From Mycobacterium asiaticum DSM 44297 (GTDB taxonomy: Bacteria; Actinomycetota; Actinomycetes; Mycobacteriales; Mycobacteriaceae): a stretch of 50,150 nucleotides of DNA. The position numbers were made by a program, and so were the translations under genes. Where the stretch lies: positions 538,716-588,865 of the forward strand of contig NZ_HG964939.1 of the NCBI RefSeq assembly GCF_000613245.1. Reading direction: 5' to 3'. Below are positions 16,871 to 24,602 of the stretch, one piece after another (position 1 is the first letter of the stretch; each line of letters begins with the position of its first letter). The notes beneath the pieces were generated by a model. The model was not told where the DNA came from, did not search any database, and worked only from the letters and a program-made list of their open reading frames with translations.

Positions 16871-17509
16871 GTGTCCGGCAACAAGACGTCGCGCCTCACC
16901 CAGAAGGGGCTCGCCACCCGCGCGCGCATCGTCGACGTCGCCGCGCGATTGATGTTCAACCGCGGCATCGCCAACACCAGCATTGACGAAGTGCGTACCG
17001 CCGCGGGCGTCAGCGGGTCGCAGATCGCACATTACTTCGGCGACAAGCGGGACCTCACCCGTCACGTAGTTGCCCTGCGCCGCAACGACGTATACGCATT
17101 CCACACCAAACCGGAGCTGGGCAGTTTGGACAGTTTGGCAGCGTTGCAGCGCTGGGCCGACGCGTGCGTGGCCGACATCGACCCCGTGTATCAGGTTGGC
17201 GGATGCGTCTACGGTTCGCTGGCCGGCGAGTTGATCGACGCCGACGCCGAGATCCACGAGGAACTGTCCGAGGGATACGACGAATGGATCGACCTGTTCC
17301 GGCACGGCCTCACCGCGATGCGGGACCGGGGCGAACTCATCCCCGAAGCCGATCCGCGGCACCTGGCGGTTGCACTGGTGGCCGCGCACCAGGGCGGCGC
17401 CATGCTCACTCATGCCACCGGCGATCCAGCCCCGCTGCGTGCGGCCTTGCGGGCCGCGGTTGACTACGTCCGGTCCTTCGCGGCGCCCCGACGCCGGCGC
17501 GGATCCTGA
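16871..17509 (+). CDS. TetR family regulator (paralogue 2)
   Basis: The 212-residue protein starts at GTG 16871, 13 bp after paralogue 1. Its recognition segment VSGSQIAHYF (47-56) differs from paralogue 1 only by Ile for Leu, so both should read the same DNA. The C-terminal half shares DPRHLAVALVAAHQGGAML with paralogue 1 (DPRHLALVMVSAHQGG). The pair probably arose by tandem duplication and may respond to different ligands or form heterodimers. Operators C and D lie just downstream, before the MDR gene. Confidence 0.9.
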   Translation: MSGNKTSRLTQKGLATRARIVDVAARLMFNRGIANTSIDEVRTAAGVSGSQIAHYFGDKRDLTRHVVALRRNDVYAFHTKPELGSLDSLAALQRWADACVADIDPVYQVGGCVYGSLAGELIDADAEIHEELSEGYDEWIDLFRHGLTAMRDRGELIPEADPRHLAVALVAAHQGGAMLTHATGDPAPLRAALRAAVDYVRSFAAPRRRRGS

Positions 17510-17510
17510 C

Positions 17511-17539
17511 TGGACTTTTTGGGATGTTCAGCCCATAAT
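17511..17539 (+). promoter_or_regulatory. Predicted promoter of the MDR-HAD-flavoprotein-cupin operon
   Basis: TGGACT (17511-17516) and CATAAT (17534-17539) are separated by 17 bp. The -10 hexamer is identical to that predicted at site A. Operator C fills the spacer and operator D covers the expected start of transcription, so repression by steric block is expected. Confidence 0.45.
17520..17535. promoter_or_regulatory. Operator site C (TGGG-N8-CCCA palindrome)
   Basis: TGGGATGTTCAGCCCA is the third copy of the block's 16-bp palindrome. Its centre is 22 bp from that of site D, about two helical turns, so two repressor dimers could bind on the same face of the DNA. Confidence 0.65.
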
Positions 17540-17561
17540 ATTGGGATGCCTAGCCCAATAT
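17538..17561. promoter_or_regulatory. Operator site D (extended 24-bp palindrome)
   Basis: The core TGGGATGCCTAGCCCA (17542-17557) is flanked by ATAT on both sides, extending the perfect arms to ATATTGGG and CCCAATAT. It is the most symmetrical of the four sites and may be the highest-affinity one. It lies 37 bp before the MDR start. Confidence 0.7.
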
Positions 17562-17598
17562 GGCCTTCCGCGCGTCGAAGTAGGAAGGTATGCGTGAA

Positions 17599-18648
17599 AT
17601 GTCGGTAACCGAAAGCACTCTCCCCACCGCGCCGGCCGTGGTTCGTGACCCACATGGCGGCGAGACGATGCGGGCGATCGTGTTGGAAAAGTTCGGCGGA
17701 CTCGACAGCCTGGTGTACACCGAGATCCCCAAGCCGCTGCCCAAACCTGGCGAAGTCGTGATCGAGGTCAAGGGCTTCGGCATCAACCATGCGGAGATGC
17801 ACATGCGGCGTGGTGAGTGGGCCGAGGCCGCCGAGGTCAGTGGCATCGAATGCGTGGGCATCGTGGACGACTGCCCTGACGGCGAATTCCCGGTTGGCGC
17901 AAAGGTAGCCGCACTGATGGGCGGCCTGGGCCGGACGATCAACGGCAGCTACGCCCAGTACACCCGGGTACGCGCGGCCAACGTCGCCCTCATCGAGTCC
18001 GATCTGCCGTGGGCCGAGCTGGCGGCATTGCCCGAGACCTACGCCACGGCTTGGACGTGCCTCTTTCGCAACTTGCAGCTAACTTCTGGGCAGACAGTGC
18101 TGATCCGCGGTGCCACATCGTCTTTCGGGCAGGCCGCGCTGAAGATGGCCGTCGCCGCTGGTGCGCACGTCATTGCCACCGCCCGCAGCAGCAAGCGGAT
18201 CCCGATGCTCGAAGCGCTTGGTGCTCGGCGTGTAGAGCTGGAGCGAACCGACCTCGCGGGCCACATCAGCGAAGCCAAGCAGCTCGACGCCGTCCTCGAC
18301 CTGGTGGGCAACAGCACCATCCTCGATTCCCTGGACATGCTGCGTCGCGGCGGCACCGCCTGCCTCGCCGGCTGGCTGGGCGGCCTCGACCCGATCGGTG
18401 ACTTCAATCCATTGCTGCGCATGGCATCTGGAGTGAACCTGAACTTCTTCGGCAGCTTCGTATTCGGGACCCCGGGATTCCCACTGTCCGACGTGCCGTT
18501 GCAGGACATCGCACGCCAGGTGGCCGACGGCCGGCTAGAGGCGAAACCTTCGCAGGTTTTCTCATTCGACCAGATCCGCGAAGCTCACCGAGTCATGGAG
18601 TCCGGCGAGGCCGGCGGCAAGATGGTCGTCGTCATGGACGAAGGGTAA
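17599..18648 (+). CDS. Zinc-free MDR oxidoreductase (quinone reductase-like)
   Basis: The 349-residue medium-chain dehydrogenase/reductase has the N-terminal GroES-like fold (MRAIVLEKFGGLDSL, PGEVVIEVKGFGINHAEM) and a Rossmann segment (RGATSSFGQAALKMAVAAGAHVIATARS). Zinc-ligand cysteines are absent, as in NADPH:quinone reductases and enoyl reductases. AGGAAGG at 17582-17588 is correctly spaced for ATG 17599 but too close to ATG 17590. A third option, ATG 17668, matches the usual family start, so the first 23 residues are an unusual extension. It is the first gene of the operon controlled by sites C and D. Confidence 0.87.
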   Translation: MSVTESTLPTAPAVVRDPHGGETMRAIVLEKFGGLDSLVYTEIPKPLPKPGEVVIEVKGFGINHAEMHMRRGEWAEAAEVSGIECVGIVDDCPDGEFPVGAKVAALMGGLGRTINGSYAQYTRVRAANVALIESDLPWAELAALPETYATAWTCLFRNLQLTSGQTVLIRGATSSFGQAALKMAVAAGAHVIATARSSKRIPMLEALGARRVELERTDLAGHISEAKQLDAVLDLVGNSTILDSLDMLRRGGTACLAGWLGGLDPIGDFNPLLRMASGVNLNFFGSFVFGTPGFPLSDVPLQDIARQVADGRLEAKPSQVFSFDQIREAHRVMESGEAGGKMVVVMDEG

Positions 18649-18723
18649 GTTTGAACCGGCAATCGTCGCCGGCATCCGCGCACCGAAGAAGGTGGACCGA
18701 TAAATCCGACCCCATCCGTCCTG

Positions 18724-19380
18724 GTGTTCGACGTCAACGAGACTTTGCTCGCCATAGATTCCCTGGCACCGCTTTTCGGCGATGTCTTCGGTGACCGGCG
18801 AGTCCTGCGGGAGTGGTTCAACCAGCTTGTCCTGTATTCCATGACGGCCACGCTGTCTGACCACTATGTCGACTTCTTCACCCTCGGTCCGAGTGTGCTG
18901 CGCATGCTCGGCACCATCCACGAGGTCTCCGTCACCGATGACGACATCGAATTGCTCCGAGCGGGATTCCGTACCATGCCGGCTCATCCCGACGTGGCGG
19001 ACGGCCTGAACCGATTGCGCGACAACGGGTTGCGACTGGTCAGCCTGACCAACTCGCCGCACCACCCCGGCATCCCGACGCCACTCGAAAACGCTGGGCT
19101 GGCTGGACTTTTCGAACAGCAATTCAGCGTCGACACGAGCCACGCATTCAAGCCCGCCCCAGTGGTCTACCGCCATACGTGCCAGAAACTCGGCGTCAGC
19201 CCCGCCGACTGCATGATGGTGGCGGCGCACCACTGGGATCTGCTCGGCGCCCGCAACGCCGGGTTCAGTACAGCGCTGATCACCCGGCCCGGCAACGCAC
19301 CGGTCGGTGCTCTGCCGCAACCGGACATCGTGGCCAGCGATCTGCCCGAACTGGCCGCACGCCTGAAAAAGGATAGCTGA
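18724..19380 (+). CDS. HAD hydrolase, haloacid dehalogenase type II-like
   Basis: HAD motifs are all present: DVNET (nucleophilic aspartate), SLTNS, the lysine in HAFKPAPVVY and the late motif MVAAHHWDLLGARNAG. The cap region REWFNQLVLYSMTATL fits type II haloacid dehalogenases. GTG 18724 is the only standard start available, but it would cut the first beta-strand, whose residues PSVLVF are encoded upstream. An ATA at 18700 follows AGAAGG with proper spacing and may be the true, mutated or non-canonical start. A weak stem (CCGGC 18656-18660, GCCGG 18668-18672) lies in the gap after the MDR gene. Dehalogenase activity is not proven by these motifs. Confidence 0.82.
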   Translation: MFDVNETLLAIDSLAPLFGDVFGDRRVLREWFNQLVLYSMTATLSDHYVDFFTLGPSVLRMLGTIHEVSVTDDDIELLRAGFRTMPAHPDVADGLNRLRDNGLRLVSLTNSPHHPGIPTPLENAGLAGLFEQQFSVDTSHAFKPAPVVYRHTCQKLGVSPADCMMVAAHHWDLLGARNAGFSTALITRPGNAPVGALPQPDIVASDLPELAARLKKDS

Positions 19381-19381
19381 C

Positions 19382-20839
19382 ATGACAACGGAATCAACGG
19401 AATTCGATGTAATCGTCCTCGGTGCCGGGCCGGTCGGCCAGAACGCCGCGGACCGGGCGCGCGCAACAGGTCTGAGTGTCGCGGTGGTCGAGCGCGAACT
19501 GGTGGGGGGTGAATGCTCATATTGGGCATGTGTGCCAAGCAAGGCGTTACTGCGTCCGGTGCTGGCCATCTCCGATGCCCGCCGGGTCGACGGTGCCCGT
19601 GCGGCCATTACCGGTGAAATCGACGCCGACGGCGTCTTCGCTCGTCGTGACCGGTACGTGGATAATTGGGACGACGCGGGTCAGGCCGAATGGGTGGACA
19701 ACATCGGCGCCACACTGATCCGCGGCCACGGCAGGTTGGACGGGCCGCGGCGCGTCTCGGTCACCACCGCGGGCGGCGACCGGGTGGTGCTGACCGCCGA
19801 GCATGCGGTGGTGGTCTGCACCGGCAGCAAGCCCGCACTCCCTGACCTGCCCGGCATCGTCGAAGCCCGACCGTGGACAAACCGACAAGCCACCGACAGC
19901 AGTTCGGTTCCGACCCGGCTCGCGGTCATCGGCGCCGGCGGTGTCGGCGTCGAAATGGTCACGGCCTGGCAGGGATTGGGCTCCCAGGTGACACTGCTGG
20001 CCCGGGGCTCTCAACTGTTGCCCAAAATGGAGCCGTTCGTGGGTGAGTTCCTCGAGCGTGGGCTCACCGAAGCCGGCGTTGATGTGCGCAAGGGGGTGTC
20101 AGTCCGTGCCCTGCGCCGGCCCGACCCCGACGGACCGGTGGTCCTCGAACTCGACGAGGGCGGTGAACTGGAGGTCGACGAAGTTCTGTTCGCTACCGGG
20201 CGGACCCCCCTGACCGACGACATCGGCTTGGAGACAATTGGATTGGAGCCCGGTGCTTGGCTCGACGTGGACGACACCTGCCGCGTCCAAGCCGTCCAGG
20301 ACGGCTGGTTGTACGCGGCCGGCGACGTCAACCACCGGGCGCTACTGACCCACCAGGGCAAGTACCAGGCACGGATCGCCGGTGCGGCGATCGGCGCACG
20401 CGCCACCGGACAGCCGTTGGACACCGCGCCGTGGGGCATGCACGCGACCACCGCGGATCATCATGCGGTACCGCAGGCATTTTTCACCGACCCCGAGGCC
20501 GCCGCCGTCGGCCTGACCGCCGACCAGGCCGCCCGGGCCGGTCACCGCGCCAAGATCGTCGACGTCGAGATCGGCGACGTAGTCACCGGCGCCAAGTTGT
20601 TCGCCGACGGGTATGCCGGCCGAGCACGCATGGTGGTCGAGGTGGATTCACGCCGTGTGCTGGGGGTTACCCTGGTGGGCCCGGGCGTGACGGAACTGCT
20701 GCACGCGGCCACCGTCGCCGTCGCGGGCCAGATTCCGCTCGACCGTCTCTGGCATGCGGTGCCGTGTTTCCCGACGATCAGTGAACTATGGCTCAGACTG
20801 CTTGAAGCCTATCGTGATTCGCAGTACCTGCTCGTCTAG
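19382..20839 (+). CDS. FAD-dependent pyridine nucleotide-disulfide oxidoreductase
   Basis: The 485-residue protein resembles dihydrolipoamide dehydrogenase and mercuric reductase. It has an FAD site (VIVLGAGPVGQNAA), the redox-active pair in GGECSYWACVPSK, an NAD(P) site (LAVIGAGGVGVEMV) and ATGRTP. The C-terminal dimer interface (HAVPCFPTISELWLRLLE) lacks the second histidine of HPTxSE-type ends, having Phe-Pro-Thr instead. It starts one base after the HAD stop, so the two are co-translated. It may recycle a thiol or quinone used by the other enzymes, which is inference. Confidence 0.9.
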   Translation: MTTESTEFDVIVLGAGPVGQNAADRARATGLSVAVVERELVGGECSYWACVPSKALLRPVLAISDARRVDGARAAITGEIDADGVFARRDRYVDNWDDAGQAEWVDNIGATLIRGHGRLDGPRRVSVTTAGGDRVVLTAEHAVVVCTGSKPALPDLPGIVEARPWTNRQATDSSSVPTRLAVIGAGGVGVEMVTAWQGLGSQVTLLARGSQLLPKMEPFVGEFLERGLTEAGVDVRKGVSVRALRRPDPDGPVVLELDEGGELEVDEVLFATGRTPLTDDIGLETIGLEPGAWLDVDDTCRVQAVQDGWLYAAGDVNHRALLTHQGKYQARIAGAAIGARATGQPLDTAPWGMHATTADHHAVPQAFFTDPEAAAVGLTADQAARAGHRAKIVDVEIGDVVTGAKLFADGYAGRARMVVEVDSRRVLGVTLVGPGVTELLHAATVAVAGQIPLDRLWHAVPCFPTISELWLRLLEAYRDSQYLLV

Positions 20840-20855
20840 CTGACAAGGAGCACCG

Positions 20856-21311
20856 GTGGCCACCACGGACGGATTCCATCCCGACTTCGATGCGGCGGAG
20901 CCGGACCCTCGCCGCAAACTGGTGCATCACATCAAGGCCTCGGAACTCGATTCCGACACCGCACAGACCGAGGGCCTGCGGCGGTTCGCAGCGATCAGCG
21001 GACGATCGGTCGGTGCGGCGAACCTGTGGATGGGCGAGACGCACGTCGAGCCGGCCACCGCCTCGGACAACCATCACCACGGTCACTCCGAGACGGCGAT
21101 CTACGTGCGAAGTGGTCACCCCGAGTTCGTGTTTCACGACGGGACTCAGGAGGTACGCATCAAGGCCGAACCCGGCGACTACATCTTCGTGCCGCCCTAC
21201 GTGCCCCACCGGGAGGAGAATCCCGACCCCACCTCACCCGCCGAGGTCGTCATCGCCCGCACCAGTCAAGAGGCCATCGTGGTGAACCTGCCACACCTCT
21301 ATCCGCTGTGA
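20856..21311 (+). CDS. Cupin-domain protein
   Basis: The 151-residue protein has a single cupin barrel: metal motif 1 HHHGHSETAIYVRSG and motif 2 PGDYIFVPPYVPHREEN, giving a three-histidine, one-glutamate site. Such proteins may be dioxygenases, isomerases or binding proteins. It is the last gene of the sites C/D operon, 16 bp after the flavoprotein. The start is GTG 20856, preceded by AAGGAG. It converges on a VOC gene. Confidence 0.85.
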   Translation: MATTDGFHPDFDAAEPDPRRKLVHHIKASELDSDTAQTEGLRRFAAISGRSVGAANLWMGETHVEPATASDNHHHGHSETAIYVRSGHPEFVFHDGTQEVRIKAEPGDYIFVPPYVPHREENPDPTSPAEVVIARTSQEAIVVNLPHLYPL

Positions 21312-21318
21312 AAACGTC

Positions 21319-21717
21319 TCAGTAGACTGCGATTTCGATCAGGTTCCCGTCCAGGTCGCGGCAGTAGTGCGACGTCATCTCGCCCAGTGCGCCGAACCTG
21401 GTAACGGGTCCTGCGGTGATTTCCACTCCGCAGTCGCGCAGATGCGCGCGGACCTGGTCAGCCGTGGCGCGGGTGATGAAACACAGATCTTCCGAACCCG
21501 CCGCTTCAACCGCCCCCGTGACCCAGTCCGGATCATCGGCCAGCGCGCCCAGTGGGCGCAAATTGATCTTCTGATCCCCGAAGCGCAGCGCCGTCCGGTT
21601 CGACGCGCCGAATATCTCCCGCCGCATGCCCAGCACCCGTTCGTACCAGGCCGCCGTGGCGTCCACATCGCGGCAGTTCACCACGATGTGGTCGAAGCGT
21701 TCCACGGTGAATCCCAT
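21319..21717 (-). CDS. VOC family protein (glyoxalase/extradiol dioxygenase-like)
   Basis: The 132-residue protein shows a VOC module with DHIVVNCRDVDATAAWYERVLGM, CFITRATADQVRAHL and YCRDLDGNLIEIAVY. The first-strand histidine and last-strand glutamate are typical metal ligands, so it may be an active metalloenzyme. It is transcribed against the cupin gene (7 bp between stops) and divergent from the LLM gene with 74 bp between starts. Confidence 0.85.
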   Translation of the reverse strand: MGFTVERFDHIVVNCRDVDATAAWYERVLGMRREIFGASNRTALRFGDQKINLRPLGALADDPDWVTGAVEAAGSEDLCFITRATADQVRAHLRDCGVEITAGPVTRFGALGEMTSHYCRDLDGNLIEIAVY

Positions 21718-21791
21718 TGCCCACCTCCCGATCTCTCCTCGAGTGTGCCCTTCAGGACGCGCACCTTGCGCCGAGGGTGGACACTTACGCC

Positions 21792-22790
21792 ATGACTGCG
21801 GGCGGTACCCGGGTGGGGCTCATCCTGGCTTTGACGGTCAACGGCCTGGCGGTGAGCGCCTACCCCGACATGGTCGCCGTCTCCCAGCGAGCCGAGGGAT
21901 ACGGCTTCGATTCGGTCTGGTTGTGCGACCACTTCCTCACAATCAGTCCCGACGACTACGTCAGGGACGCCGGCATCACCGCCGAGACATCCGGCACGGA
22001 CCAAGCCGCGCCGCCCACCTCGCTGCCCCTGCTCGAATGCTGGACGGCGTTGAGTGCACTCGCACGCGACACCACCCGGCTGCGGCTGGGCACCAGCGTG
22101 CTGTGCAATTCCTACCGTCACCCGTCGGTGCTGGCGCAGATGGCCGCCACCCTGGACGTCATCTCGCAAGGCCGCCTCGACCTCGGGATGGGTGCCGGCT
22201 GGTTCCAGCGCGAGTTCGACGCCTACGGCATACCGTTCCCGCCGGTGCGCGACCGCGTCTCGGCACTGGCCGAGTCACTCGAGGTGCTGAAGGCGGTGTG
22301 GACCCAGCCCAACCCGACCTATGCCGGGCAGTTCTACACCCTCGACGGCGCCATCTGCGATCCGCCGCCAATGCAGCGGCCTCATCCACCGCTGTGGGTC
22401 GGCGGAGAAGGAGACCGGGTGCAGCGCATCGCCGCCAGAGCCGCCCAGGGACTGAACGTTCGTTGGTGGTCACCCCAACAGGTGACCGAGCGTCGGGATT
22501 TCCTGACCCGGGCCTGCGAGTCGGTCGGACGCGATCCGCAGACGCTCAGCCTGTCAGTGACGGCGCTGCTGGCGCCGACGGCATCCGAGGAGCGGGCAGC
22601 GCGAATCCGGGCCGAGTTCGCCTCCATCCCCGCATCGGGACTGATCGTCGGATCCCCCGAGCAATGCGTCGAACGCATCCGCGAATACCAACGCGCCGGC
22701 GTTGCTCAGTTCCTCTTCACGATTCCCCACGTGGCGCGGTCGGAGTATCTCGATATCGTTGGCCAAGAGATCATTCCGCTGATCAAGTGA
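21792..22790 (+). CDS. LLM-class F420-dependent oxidoreductase
   Basis: The 332-residue luciferase-like monooxygenase has the features of the F420-using branch: EGYGFDSVWLCDHF, LGTSVLCNSYRHPSVLAQMAATLD, GRLDLGMGAGW and the late GSPEQCVERIREY. The cofactor could also be FMN. The frame is open back to TTG 21717, but ATG 21792 gives the usual N-terminus (TRVGLILAL). Its substrate is unknown; nearby catabolic genes suggest a small-molecule substrate. Confidence 0.85.
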   Translation: MTAGGTRVGLILALTVNGLAVSAYPDMVAVSQRAEGYGFDSVWLCDHFLTISPDDYVRDAGITAETSGTDQAAPPTSLPLLECWTALSALARDTTRLRLGTSVLCNSYRHPSVLAQMAATLDVISQGRLDLGMGAGWFQREFDAYGIPFPPVRDRVSALAESLEVLKAVWTQPNPTYAGQFYTLDGAICDPPPMQRPHPPLWVGGEGDRVQRIAARAAQGLNVRWWSPQQVTERRDFLTRACESVGRDPQTLSLSVTALLAPTASEERAARIRAEFASIPASGLIVGSPEQCVERIREYQRAGVAQFLFTIPHVARSEYLDIVGQEIIPLIK

Positions 22791-22881
22791 CGCCGTCTGG
22801 GCGCCCGCTCAGCAAATTCTCAACTGATTCTTGGCCGGCCCTGTCTTTTGCTCAAGTATCCCCATAGCCGCCGGCCTCAGC

Positions 22882-23361
22882 ATGGCTACCATGACCGAGC
22901 CGTTGGGCGAGCCCTTGAGCACCAGCCTGATCGAACGCTACCTGTGCACCCGCGGGCGGCGGTACTTCCGCGGCCGGCACGACGGCGAGTTCTTCTTCGT
23001 TCTCAACGGCAACCGACGTCTGCATGTCCACCTCGAGATCCCGGTCATGCACCCCGACGTGTTCACCGTCCGCGTCACGCTCGGATGCTACTTCCCGGCG
23101 ACCGAGCATGCCCGCCTGCAGCAATTCGCCGACACCTGGAACCAGCAGAACCGCGACGTCACCGCGATCGTGCACGGCTCGTCTGACCCGCGGCGCATCG
23201 GTGTCACCGCGGAACAGTCGCGATGGATCGGTGAGCGCGTCACTTTCGCCGACTTCGCGGCGTTCGCCGACCGCGCCATTTCAGCCGCGAGCGACCTGTT
23301 CCAGCGACTGACCGCAGCCGCGGACCTCCCGTCCCCGCCGCTGCTCCGCGACGCCGGTTAG
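22882..23361 (+). CDS. YbjN-like (T3SS-chaperone-fold) domain protein
   Basis: The 159-residue acidic protein has EFFFVLNGNRRLHVHLEIP and TEHARLQQFADTWNQQNRDVTAIV, which look like the YbjN/sensory-transduction domain common in actinobacteria. No catalytic motif is present. ATG 22882 or ATG 22891 could start it. It overlaps the convergent epimerase gene by 4 bp. Function is unknown; related proteins are treated as chaperone- or regulator-like. Confidence 0.68.
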   Translation: MATMTEPLGEPLSTSLIERYLCTRGRRYFRGRHDGEFFFVLNGNRRLHVHLEIPVMHPDVFTVRVTLGCYFPATEHARLQQFADTWNQQNRDVTAIVHGSSDPRRIGVTAEQSRWIGERVTFADFAAFADRAISAASDLFQRLTAAADLPSPPLLRDAG

Positions 23362-24449
23362 GCGACGCGACCGACCAGCAACCTGTCCGGGCGCGGCTCG
23401 CCGAGCTTGGCCCGGATAGCGCTCCACGGATCGGCATAACGGCCCGGTGCATCCCGATACGCGGCACGCCGCCTGAGTAACCACCGCGCAAGAGGCGCGA
23501 TCAGCCCCATCGGGTATCGCCGCCAACCGGCGGCGGCGCGCATCTCGACGAGCATCTCGGGCCAGGTGTGGTGCTGGAACGAAAGCACCTGCTGGGCCCG
23601 GGTGGTGTCCATCCAGTCCGTGACGAACCAGTCCTCGTCGCTTTCGGGATTCCCGGGACGACCGCCGGGCAACACATCGACCAGGCCGCGCGTGGCAGCC
23701 AGGGCGGCGCCCACCTGCCCCTGCCGGAGTCGATGGGACTCGTCACCGGCGACCAGCAGGATCTCCCCCACGACGTCCTGTTTGGCCGCGCTGGTCGCCG
23801 CGGCGAAAGCGGCCGCAACGTCGCGCACGTCGACGCTGTGCATCCGTCCGTCGGCCGGCAGTGCGCTCTCGAAATACAGCGCGTCGAAGGTGAACGGCAT
23901 CGCATCAAGTTCGACGCTCATCACGCCGCCGAGCCGCAGGATTACCCACTCCAGGCCGGAGCGGCGGACGTGGTATTCGGCCTCAGCCTTGTGCGCCCCA
24001 TACAGGTCCGACGGGTTCACCGGGGTGTCCGCGGTAAGCAACTCCGGGTGGCGGTGCGGATTCCTGGCACCGTGCACGGCGTTGCTCGAGGCCTGAATGA
24101 ACCTTGGTGGACGCGGGCACGCCTCGGCGGCGCGCAGCAATGACACCGTGGCGTCGACGTTGACCAGGCGCGCCAGTTCGGGCTGTCCGTAGATGACCGG
24201 TGGGATCACCGCGGCCAGATGGATGATCACCGTCGGAGCGGTTTCCGCCACGAGCTGCGCGACCGCGTCCGCGTCGGTGAGGTTCACCCAGCGTGCCGTC
24301 ACGCCCGCAGGCAGCGATTCGGCCGCCTTGCGTTGCGCGGCGGTGCCCAGGTCGGTGGCGACCACTCGGTGCCCATCGGCCGCCAGCCGACGCACCGTCT
24401 GCGATCCGACGAGTCCGAAACCCCCGGTGACAAGGACCGTTTCAGTCAT
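23358..24449 (-). CDS. NAD-dependent epimerase/dehydratase (extended SDR)
   Basis: The 363-residue protein has the extended-SDR nucleotide site VTGGFGLVGSQ near the N-terminus, HLAAVIPP, SSNAVHG and the active-site YGAHK. Its C-terminal part is longer than in minimal epimerases and ends with an arginine-rich region. The substrate could be a nucleotide sugar or a sterol-like alcohol. ATG 24449 is preceded by GGAGAGG. It is divergent from the acyltransferase/WS-DGAT pair. Confidence 0.85.
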   Translation of the reverse strand: MTETVLVTGGFGLVGSQTVRRLAADGHRVVATDLGTAAQRKAAESLPAGVTARWVNLTDADAVAQLVAETAPTVIIHLAAVIPPVIYGQPELARLVNVDATVSLLRAAEACPRPPRFIQASSNAVHGARNPHRHPELLTADTPVNPSDLYGAHKAEAEYHVRRSGLEWVILRLGGVMSVELDAMPFTFDALYFESALPADGRMHSVDVRDVAAAFAAATSAAKQDVVGEILLVAGDESHRLRQGQVGAALAATRGLVDVLPGGRPGNPESDEDWFVTDWMDTTRAQQVLSFQHHTWPEMLVEMRAAAGWRRYPMGLIAPLARWLLRRRAAYRDAPGRYADPWSAIRAKLGEPRPDRLLVGRVA

Positions 24450-24532
24450 GAATCCTCTCCCTGCGCTCACGGCATGTGCGGTATGCCACAGTTACCGATA
24501 ATGACATTCTCTTAATCCGAGAGTACCGTATC

Positions 24533-24548
24533 CTCTACGTATGTAGAG
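24533..24548. promoter_or_regulatory. Palindrome in the epimerase/acyltransferase divergent region
   Basis: CTCTAC-GTAT-GTAGAG is a perfect 6-bp inverted repeat in a 153-bp divergent region. A second imperfect one, CTCT-N7-AGAG, lies just upstream, and TATCCT-like -10 sequence overlaps it. It is a candidate operator for lipid genes, but no adjacent regulator gene exists. Confidence 0.4.
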
Positions 24549-24602
24549 AGGTCTCGGCGGGTAATCCTCATCACAGGGCCGGGGACGAACACGGAGAAGG
24601 CA

